Translations under genes and position numbers: made by a program | Shown: in pieces, positions 14,946 through 19,545 of the stretch | How positions within the stretch are numbered: the stretch's first letter is position 1 | Layout: each line of letters begins with the position of its first letter | The notes under the pieces: model-generated | Databases searched by the model: none | What the model saw: only the letters and a program-made list of their open reading frames with translations | What the model was told of the DNA's origin: nothing | NCBI GenBank assembly: GCA_934539245.1 | Contig: CAKTCK010000035.1 | Coordinates: forward strand, 1 to 19,545 | Source of the DNA: an uncultured Faecalibacterium sp. | GTDB lineage: Bacteria; Bacillota; Clostridia; Oscillospirales; Ruminococcaceae | DNA: 19,545 bases | Direction: 5' to 3'

Positions 14946-15019
14946 GTCTCTATACCTCAGCTGGATAGAGGGTTCGCCTCCTAAGCGAAACGCCCCCGGT
15001 TCGAATCCGGGTAGGGACA
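14946..15019 (+). tRNA. tRNA-Arg(CCU), complete
   Basis: Full cloverleaf of 74 nt: acceptor GTCTCTA/TAGGGAC (one G-U pair), D arm CCTC/GAGG with loop AGCTGGATA, anticodon stem TTCGC/GCGAA with loop CTCCTAA (anticodon CCT, 14980-14982), 5-nt variable region, T arm CCCGG/CCGGG with loop TTCGAAT, discriminator A15019. CCA is not encoded. It reads the AGG codon. The first D-stem pair is C10-G25 rather than the usual G10-C25, and bases -1 and -2 can extend the acceptor stem. Its stems differ from those of the truncated tRNA at 14709, so it is not that gene's missing half but a separate gene, probably carried by the element. Confidence 0.9.
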
Positions 15020-15029
15020 TCCTTTTAAG

Positions 15030-15078
15030 AAATGCGAAGGTCATTTTTCCATGTGAAAGACGATCTTCGCATTTTTCA
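15030..15078 (+). terminator. Terminator after the intact tRNA
   Basis: Inverted repeat AAATGCGAAG (15030-15039) and CTTCGCATTT (15065-15074) with a 25-nt loop, followed by a T-rich run. It begins 11 bp after the tRNA end. Confidence 0.65.
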
Positions 15079-15097
15079 TTTTGAACCTATCACCAAA

Positions 15098-15213
15098 ATT
15101 AGCCAGCGAATGCCATTAGCAGAATTTTCGGTTTCAGCTAATAAAATCAGGTTTCCAGCTAATGAAGCCCCATAAAGCACCTTTTGAACTCTGTTTTCCG
15201 GCTCTCTGCTAAA
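15098..15213. repeat. Cluster of ATTAGC/GCTAAT motifs
   Basis: ATTAGC occurs at 15098-15103 and 15115-15120, and its reverse complement GCTAAT at 15137-15142 and 15158-15163. A near copy GCTAAA is at 15208. The two GCTAAT copies sit in direct repeats beginning GGTTTC (one has an extra C), 21 bp apart. Candidate binding sites for the element's Rep, integrase or partition protein; no function is proven. Confidence 0.5.
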
Positions 15214-15230
15214 ATTGGTAGCCGCTTTCC

Positions 15231-15270
15231 TGTAAATCCATGTAAATACAAGATAATTTGTGTAAATCTA
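15231..15270 (+). repeat. Phased 10-bp repeats (TGTAAATNNA)
   Basis: TGTAAATCCA, TGTAAATACA, a degenerate unit AGATAATTTG and TGTAAATCTA follow head to tail, so the exact cores start at 15231, 15241 and 15261. The 10-bp spacing puts them on one face of the helix. They may be iterons or operator sites upstream of the element's first gene. Confidence 0.55.
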
Positions 15271-15319
15271 TTTTCCACATTCCTGCCCGAAACCGTGCAA
15301 AACACTTTTCTCCATACAT

Positions 15320-15370
15320 AGCGCGTTCACTCGCTGTTCTCTCGGAACAGAAAGAGGAACGCGCTTTTTT
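15320..15370 (+). terminator. Nested terminator/attenuator in the leader of the element's first gene
   Basis: Outer stem AGCGCGTTC (15320-15328) / GAACGCGCT (15357-15365) with an inner hairpin CTGTTC/GAACAG (15334-15350), then T6. It lies 45 bp upstream of the first ATG. A second small hairpin TTCGGG/CCCGAA (15374-15393) comes just before the ribosome site. With the repeats listed above it explains the gene-free stretch 15020-15415; I cannot place a confident promoter there. Confidence 0.75.
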
Positions 15371-15415
15371 GTTTTCGGGCTGAACTTCCCGAATCCACCA
15401 AAGGAGGGTTTACCG

Positions 15416-15676
15416 ATGAAAAAAGTTCTGACCGTCACGATGGACGGTATCCGCTACCACGCTTCCCGCCCGGCAGATTGCCGGCACTGCTTCTTCTGGA
15501 AGAACCGAAAGAAGGGCTGCGTTCTCGGCAAAGAGAACTGCTACTATCTGATCGAGCCGCCCAAAGGCCCCAGCAAGTGCGAAGGGTGCCCCTACAAGCG
15601 GGCAAAGCCCTGTGTGCTGGTTCCCTGCTACAAAGACCTGATGGCACCGCTGGAGAAACGAGGTGATGCCAAGTGA
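15416..15676 (+). CDS. Small cysteine-cluster protein 1 of the mobile element
   Basis: 86 aa, function unknown. Eight cysteines: CRHC (about 22-25), two single cysteines (about 35 and 42), then CEGCPYKR (58-65) and CVLVPC (69-74), suggesting one or two zinc-binding knuckles. It is basic in its N-terminal half. AAAGGAGGG lies 8 nt before the ATG, giving strong translation. The last codons overlap the GTG start of the next gene (GTGA). First gene of the element's repA operon, preceded by an attenuator-like hairpin, so it could be a regulator; that is inference. Confidence 0.75.
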   Translation: MKKVLTVTMDGIRYHASRPADCRHCFFWKNRKKGCVLGKENCYYLIEPPKGPSKCEGCPYKRAKPCVLVPCYKDLMAPLEKRGDAK

Positions 15677-15927
15677 GCCACAAGCGAAACGAAGCTCTGC
15701 GCCATGTTCAGCACTCCATGCACCATGTGATCGCCGCTGGCGAAGGTTCCGACCGTGCCCCGGACAGCTGCAAGCTGTGCCCGTACTATCGACCCGATTT
15801 CAAGTTCCGCACCTGCCTGTATGCCCACTGCCCTTATAAGAAGCAGGTCAATGTATTCCGTTCCACACCTGAAAAATGGGATATTCTCTATGCCCGAAAG
15901 AAAGCCGACAAGAACCGCAGACCTTGA
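15673..15927 (+). CDS. Small cysteine-cluster protein 2 of the mobile element
   Basis: 84 aa, function unknown. Its central part CKLCPYYR...CLYAHC repeats the pattern of protein 1's C-terminus (CxxCPYxR, then Cx4C), so the two are probably distant paralogues with a four-cysteine zinc site. The N-terminus is His/Arg-rich (SHKRNEALRHVQHSMHHV). GTG start overlapping the previous stop, with GAGGTG 7 nt upstream. Its 3' end overlaps repA by 38 bp in another frame, so all three should be translated from one message. Confidence 0.7.
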   Translation: MSHKRNEALRHVQHSMHHVIAAGEGSDRAPDSCKLCPYYRPDFKFRTCLYAHCPYKKQVNVFRSTPEKWDILYARKKADKNRRP

Positions 15928-16786
15928 TTACTTCTATGGGCAGTCCAGCGAGCTGTTCTCCTTCTACCGGATTCCCAAGCTGTTGTTTCAGGATAGCCGC
16001 TTCCAACCGCTTTCCACGGATGCCAAAACGCTGTACGGCATTCTGCTCGACCGCATGAGCCTTTCAGCCCGGAACGGCTGGTTGGACAAGGCTGGGCGGG
16101 TGTTCATCATCTATACCGTGCAGGAAGTGCAGGATTCACTGGGCTGTGCCGATAAAAAGGCGACCAAGCTGCTGCGAGAACTGGAAGAGTACGGCCTGAT
16201 TGAACGCAAACGGAGGGGGCTGGGCAAGCCAGATCTCATCTATGTGAAGAATTTTTCGTCAGAATCGTCAAAAACGCCCTACTTGAATCGTGATAATGAC
16301 GATTCTGGAGTCGTCCAGAATACGCTTCAAGACCCGGCCAAACTACGATGTAATAAGACTGAGAGAAATAATACAGAGATAAGCGATACTGATCCTATCT
16401 ATTCCGATGAAAACGACTGGATGAGCGAACGTGAACAACTGGAAGAATATTTTTCTCAGTCTTTGGAGATAGACCTTCTGCTCCGACTCTGCCCGGATGA
16501 TGAGGACACCATCTACCAAATCGTAGACCTGCTTGTTGATACCTGCTCCACCAAACGCAAGATGTTGCGGATTGCCGGAGACGATAAGCCCGCCGAGGTG
16601 GTACGCAGCCGCTTTATGAAGCTGAACGCTGACCATATCCGCTTTGTGCTGAAGTGCCTTGCAGAGAACAGCAGCCCGATTCGAAACATGAAACAATATC
16701 TGCTGGCTTCTCTGTACAACGCATCGACTACAATGCAGCTTTCCTATCAAAACCAAACCAACCACGACTTAGCGATGCGGAGGTGA
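15890..16786 (+). CDS. repA: Replication initiator protein A (RepA_N type)
   Basis: 298 aa. The N-terminal 100 residues match the RepA_N winged-helix domain of Firmicutes plasmids and ICEs: FYRIPKLLFQ, then LSTDAKTLYGILLDRMSLS and VQEVQDSLGCADKKATKLLRELEEYGLIERKRRG. A variable, charged middle (about 125-180) leads to a helical C-terminal domain (EQLEEYFSQSLEIDLLLRL … FVLKCLAEN … MKQYLLASLYNA) found with this initiator in gut Clostridia elements. It would start replication of the excised circular form at an origin on the element. The ATG at 15890 lies inside gene 2 with a weak ribosome site, so translation is probably coupled. parA follows with overlap. Confidence 0.87.
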   Translation: MPERKPTRTADLDYFYGQSSELFSFYRIPKLLFQDSRFQPLSTDAKTLYGILLDRMSLSARNGWLDKAGRVFIIYTVQEVQDSLGCADKKATKLLRELEEYGLIERKRRGLGKPDLIYVKNFSSESSKTPYLNRDNDDSGVVQNTLQDPAKLRCNKTERNNTEISDTDPIYSDENDWMSEREQLEEYFSQSLEIDLLLRLCPDDEDTIYQIVDLLVDTCSTKRKMLRIAGDDKPAEVVRSRFMKLNADHIRFVLKCLAENSSPIRNMKQYLLASLYNASTTMQLSYQNQTNHDLAMRR

Positions 16787-16787
16787 T
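16779..16787 (+). promoter_or_regulatory. Perfect Shine-Dalgarno at the repA/parA junction without a matching ATG
   Basis: GGAGGTGAT (16779-16787) matches the anti-Shine-Dalgarno fully, but no ATG follows within 20 nt. Candidate starts are GTG at 16783, inside the site itself and overlapping the repA stop, or the non-standard ATT at 16792 at good spacing. Confidence 0.6.
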
Positions 16788-17619
16788 AAAAATTTCAAAG
16801 AAAGCAACCACGATTGCCATCGTCAACCAGAAAGGCGGTACTGGCAAGACCACTACCTGTGAAAATCTGGGCATCGGGCTGGCGATGGAGGGCAAAAAGG
16901 TCCTGTTGGTGGACGCTGACCCGCAGGGCAGCTTGACAATCAGCATGGGCTGGCAGCAGCCGGATGAACTGCCCACTACCCTTTCAACCCTGATGCAGAA
17001 AGCCATAAACGACCAGAGCATTCCGCCCGGCGAGGGCGTTCTGCACCATGCGGAGGGCGTTGACCTGATTCCGGCGAACATCGAACTGGCAGGGCTGGAA
17101 GTTTCCCTCGTCAACTGCATGAACCGGGAAAAGATGCTCAAGCAGGTGCTGGACAGTGCAAAGCACGAATACGACTTTATTCTGCTGGACTGCACTCCTT
17201 CCCTTGGGATGCTGACCGTCAATGCCTTGGCAGCGGCAGACACCACCCTGATTCCCGTGCAGGCGCAGTACCTGTCTGCGAAAGGTCTGGAACAGCTTTT
17301 GCAGACGGTGCAGAAGGTTCGGCGGCAGATCAACCCGAAATTGAAAATCGAGGGCATCCTGCTGACCATGACCGATAGCCGCACCAACTACGGACAGCAG
17401 ATCGACAACCTGATTCGAGGTGCCTACGGCAGCAAAATCAAGGTGTTCGACCAGACCATTCCCCGGTCTGTCCGTGCTGCGGAGATCAGTGCCGTGGGCA
17501 AGAGCATTTTCCAGCACGATCCCAAAGGCAAGGTGGCAGAAGCCTATAAATCTCTGACAAGGGAGGTGATGGCGAATGTCGAAAGGCAGCTTAAACGTGT
17601 CGCTGAAAGGGGCAGATGA
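16783..17619 (+). CDS. parA: ParA family partition ATPase
   Basis: About 278 aa. Deviant Walker A KGGTGKTTT lies in IVNQKGGTGKTTTCENLG near the N-terminus, followed by VDADPQGSLT and Walker B FILLDCTPSLG. It has no N-terminal helix-turn-helix, so it is the small (Soj-like) type. With ParB it would segregate the excised circle or help stabilise the element. The start is uncertain: GTG at 16783 is used here because it overlaps the repA stop, but a perfect Shine-Dalgarno sits over it and ATT at 16792 has the better spacing. Its 3' end overlaps parB by 44 bp. Confidence 0.9.
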   Translation: MIKISKKATTIAIVNQKGGTGKTTTCENLGIGLAMEGKKVLLVDADPQGSLTISMGWQQPDELPTTLSTLMQKAINDQSIPPGEGVLHHAEGVDLIPANIELAGLEVSLVNCMNREKMLKQVLDSAKHEYDFILLDCTPSLGMLTVNALAAADTTLIPVQAQYLSAKGLEQLLQTVQKVRRQINPKLKIEGILLTMTDSRTNYGQQIDNLIRGAYGSKIKVFDQTIPRSVRAAEISAVGKSIFQHDPKGKVAEAYKSLTREVMANVERQLKRVAERGR

Positions 17620-18502
17620 CATTTTCTCCACGGAAGAATCCCGACAGGAGCAGCAACGAGAGCAGGTGCAACAGATCCCCATTGGAGAGCTGTTCCCTTT
17701 CAAGAACCACCCCTTTAAGGTCTTGGATGATGAGTCCATGCAGCGCACGGTGGAAAGCGTAGAACAGTACGGCGTGCTTTCTCCGCTAATCGCTCGTCCC
17801 CGCCCGGAAGGTGGCTACGAGATCATCTCCGGGCACCGCCGCCAGCACGCTGCACAACTTGCTGGGCTGGAAACCCTGCCCGTTATAGTCCGTCAGATGG
17901 ATGATAATGCCGCCGTTTTGCTCATGGTGGACAGCAATCTCCAACGTGAAAACATCTTGCCCAGTGAAAGGGCTTTCGCCTACAAAATGAAGCTGGAAGC
18001 AATAAAAAATCAAGGTGCTCGGTCAGATTTGACTTCTCGCCAAGTTGGCGAGAAGTTGTGGAGCGTATCGCAAGTGAGTGCAGACGCAAACGAAAGTGAA
18101 CGTCAGGTTCACCGATTCATCCGTCTGACCAACCTTATCCCTGAAATGCTCGACCTCGTAGACCAGAAGAAAATTTCCTTTAATCCCGCTGTTGAACTGT
18201 CCTATCTGGACGAGAAACAACAGCGGGATTTTTTAGAAGCCATGTGCGACACACAAAACGCTCCCTCTCTGGCACAAGCACAGCGGCTCAAAAAGCTGGC
18301 GCAGGAAGGGCACTTCTCCTACGATGTGGCATTTGCCATTATGGGCGAGGAAAAGAAAAGTGAACTGGATACTGTAACTATCAAAAATGACACCCTGCGG
18401 AAATATTTTCCCCGTAGCTACACACCCAAACAAATGGAAGATGTCATTATCAAGCTGCTCGATCAGTGGCAGCGCAAACAGCAGCGGCAGAATGAACGCT
18501 AA
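17576..18502 (+). CDS. parB: ParB family partition protein
   Basis: 308 aa. The N-terminal ParB/Srx domain is clear: IPIGELFPFKNHPFKV (33-48), YGVLSPLIARP (65-75), the nucleotide-binding GHRRQHAAQL (where many ParBs have GERRxRAA) and VDSNLQREN. A DNA-binding helix-turn-helix region follows (ESERQVHRFIRLTNLI … LVDQKKISFNPAVELSYL), then a basic C-terminal tail. It is the parA partner and probably a CTP-dependent clamp on a parS site not yet located. The ATG follows GGAGGTGATGGCGA inside parA. Two striking inverted repeats lie within the gene (18033-18055 and 18182-18230). A terminator follows. Confidence 0.9.
   Translation: MSKGSLNVSLKGADDIFSTEESRQEQQREQVQQIPIGELFPFKNHPFKVLDDESMQRTVESVEQYGVLSPLIARPRPEGGYEIISGHRRQHAAQLAGLETLPVIVRQMDDNAAVLLMVDSNLQRENILPSERAFAYKMKLEAIKNQGARSDLTSRQVGEKLWSVSQVSADANESERQVHRFIRLTNLIPEMLDLVDQKKISFNPAVELSYLDEKQQRDFLEAMCDTQNAPSLAQAQRLKKLAQEGHFSYDVAFAIMGEEKKSELDTVTIKNDTLRKYFPRSYTPKQMEDVIIKLLDQWQRKQQRQNER
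18033..18055. repeat. Perfect 23-bp palindrome inside parB
   Basis: Arms CTTCTCGCCAA and TTGGCGAGAAG around a single G. It is not the B. subtilis parS sequence. Possible ParB or repressor site, or chance within coding sequence. Confidence 0.6.
18182..18234 (+). terminator. Terminator-like hairpin inside parB
   Basis: A perfect 13-bp inverted repeat (AATCCCGCTGTTG, 18182-18194; partner 18218-18230) with a 23-nt loop, and T6 at 18229-18234 on the coding strand. It has the form of an intrinsic terminator but lies in the reading frame, so translating ribosomes would normally prevent it from folding. Confidence 0.5.
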
Positions 18503-18518
18503 CACACATTTTGAACGT

Positions 18519-18543
18519 AAGACCCACTGGGTCTTTCTTTTTT
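18519..18543 (+). terminator. Terminator of the repA-parA-parB operon
   Basis: Stem AAGACCC/GGGTCTT with a 3-nt loop, then TCTTTTTT. It begins 16 bp after the parB stop. Confidence 0.8.
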
Positions 18544-18567
18544 GCAAAAATCAGGAGAAAAAACACT

Positions 18568-19038
18568 ATGAACACTACCATTGATTTCAAGACCGCAAAG
18601 ACCATCGAAGCCATGAACCAGAAAATCAACCACATGGACACTGCAGTTACCGACTTCTTCAACAAGATGAGCGATGTGCTGGAGCGGCAGCTCGGCGATG
18701 ACGAAGTTTACGCCGCCGTGATTGCCCCGGAGATCGAACTGACCATCACTCCGCTGGCGAATGTTCACATTTATCTGCCTTGCTTCGATGAAGAAGATTC
18801 CTGCTACAGCATCAGCGAAGATGTGCCGCTGGCTCTCTGTTATGATCCTCGTCAGGTCATCACACTGGCTGGCAAGCGGTATCTGTCCGGTGCCGTTGTC
18901 TTTGTCCGCTACGATACCAATGGCAACTTTGTTGCCCTTACCACCAGCGACCTTTATCTGATCCAGTGCTATCTGGCAGAAAACAGCGTTCCTCTGATGT
19001 CCGGCCGCGAGAAGATGGTCTGCATCTGCATCGACTGA
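18568..19038 (+). CDS. Unknown mobile-element protein A
   Basis: 156 aa, not recognised. Acidic, with a predicted helical N-terminus (TAKTIEAMNQKINHMDTAV) and a beta-rich remainder. No signal peptide or membrane segment. The ATG at 18568 is chosen over an in-frame one at 18511 because AGGAG lies 10 nt upstream and the longer form runs through the terminator. The block YDPRQVITLAGKRYLSGAVVF resembles YQPEQIRIVDGKRILEDTAF in the next gene, so the two look like tandem paralogues. It lies directly after the partition operon, 9 bp before the next gene. Confidence 0.75.
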   Translation: MNTTIDFKTAKTIEAMNQKINHMDTAVTDFFNKMSDVLERQLGDDEVYAAVIAPEIELTITPLANVHIYLPCFDEEDSCYSISEDVPLALCYDPRQVITLAGKRYLSGAVVFVRYDTNGNFVALTTSDLYLIQCYLAENSVPLMSGREKMVCICID

Positions 19039-19047
19039 GGTGCCGCT

Positions 19048-19545
19048 ATGTCAACGAGAGCGAAATTTTTCCAGAGTATGTATCCGGGGCTGTCCGATGG
19101 TGAAGTCATTGATGAACTTATCAAAGCCAGCATATACGTTGAACACGGCCCGGAAGTTGTGACCATCAGCGCCGCAGAGGGCATCCATTATGTGCATTAC
19201 GATGCGGAAATGCAGAAAAAAGCTCCGTATTGGGAGGGTGCCTACGAAGCCTGCAATATTCCTTTTACGGATTTCCAGATTCGCTATCAGCCGGAGCAGA
19301 TTCGCATTGTGGATGGCAAACGCATCCTAGAGGATACAGCCTTTCTCTGTCGGAAAGATAATGACCACTTCCTTATTCTGCCGAGCATTTATGAGAAGCT
19401 GGATTTGGATGACTGGCTTCTGGCACACCTGTTTTTCTACGACAAAGACGGAAAGCGGTGTATCGGCGTGTGGTGTTGTACAATAAAAGTTGACATAGGG
19501 AACTCAAAGAGCCAATATATAGAAAAGGACAAACAGGAGGCAACG
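19048..19545 (+). CDS. Unknown mobile-element protein B (partial, runs off the right edge)
   Basis: 166 codons open to the end of the window without a stop. The ATG at 19048 follows AGGTG, 9 bp after the previous stop. It reads MSTRAKFFQSMYPGLSDGE … DKDGKRCIGVW and shares the motif Y-x-P-x-Q-[VI]-x-[IL]-x-G-K-R-x-L with protein A upstream. No known domain is recognised. From about 19471 the composition turns A+T-rich, and the same bases contain a promoter and a ribosome site for a gene beyond the edge. The true protein may therefore end differently, with an insertion breaking the frame near residue 142. Confidence 0.65.
   Translation, partial: MSTRAKFFQSMYPGLSDGEVIDELIKASIYVEHGPEVVTISAAEGIHYVHYDAEMQKKAPYWEGAYEACNIPFTDFQIRYQPEQIRIVDGKRILEDTAFLCRKDNDHFLILPSIYEKLDLDDWLLAHLFFYDKDGKRCIGVWCCTIKVDIGNSKSQYIEKDKQEAT
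19490..19540 (+). promoter_or_regulatory. Promoter and Shine-Dalgarno for a gene starting just beyond the window
   Basis: TTGACA (19490-19495), 17-nt spacer, CAATAT (19513-19518), then AGGAGG (19535-19540) five bases before the edge. A start codon is expected at about 19546-19550. Confidence 0.55.

Noticed and set aside
14946..15019. The second tRNA being the restored version of the first
   Set aside because: Its 3' strands (GCGAA, TAGGGAC) do not pair well with the first tRNA's TCCGC and GTCTCCG, and it has its own complete 5' half.
14790..15044. Minus-strand open frame containing LPGFEPGAFRLGG
   Set aside because: This peptide arises from reading the complement of a tRNA gene and is a well-known annotation artefact.
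15098..15270. CRISPR array
   Set aside because: The repeats are only 6-10 bp and not separated by equal-length spacers; no cas genes are present.

Overview
The window looks like chromosomal DNA of a gut Clostridia, most likely of the Faecalibacterium/Gemmiger/Subdoligranulum group (Oscillospiraceae). The basis is G+C-rich coding sequence with strong Shine-Dalgarno sites, a spoIIA sporulation-sigma operon, a Firmicutes-type T-box leader before valS, Firmicutes-style rRNA leader sequence at the left edge, and an integrative element with a RepA_N-type initiator. The genus is an inference; the Clostridia placement is firmer.

Left edge (1-353): tandem sigma-A promoters on the minus strand fire leftward into an rRNA-type leader whose rRNA genes lie outside the window. 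Next, all on the minus strand, come spoIIAA-spoIIAB-sigF (354-1810), then an operon valS - VanZ-like membrane protein - FolC-like Mur ligase (1911-6395). valS is preceded by its own promoter and a valine T-box with a strong terminator. Upstream of that is a second minus-strand operon (6731-11056): bifunctional homocysteine methyltransferase/methylene-THF reductase, family 2 glycosyltransferase and polysaccharide flippase, joined by a 4-bp overlap and a 19-bp gap. A divergent promoter region (11057-11205) separates it from a plus-strand pair, GNAT acetyltransferase and hflX (11206-13076). This pair ends at a shared bidirectional terminator facing trkH/ktrB (minus, 13154-14551).

Right part (from about 14749): a mobile element begins. 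A chromosomal tRNA-Arg(CCU) gene is cut off just after its anticodon loop. About 200 bp further on there is a second, complete tRNA-Arg(CCU) with different stems. Then follow a 400-bp non-coding control region with phased repeats and a nested terminator hairpin, two small cysteine-cluster proteins, a repA-parA-parB replication/partition module in overlapping frames, and two related proteins of unknown function. The last of these is open to the window edge and may be interrupted by yet another insertion. No integrase, relaxase or conjugation gene is visible, so the element (probably an ICE) must continue to the right.

Most worth a second look: the split tRNA-Arg gene with its apparent replacement, the FolC-like protein that has lost nearly every catalytic motif, the phased repeats before the element's first gene, and terminator-like and operator-like inverted repeats inside parB.
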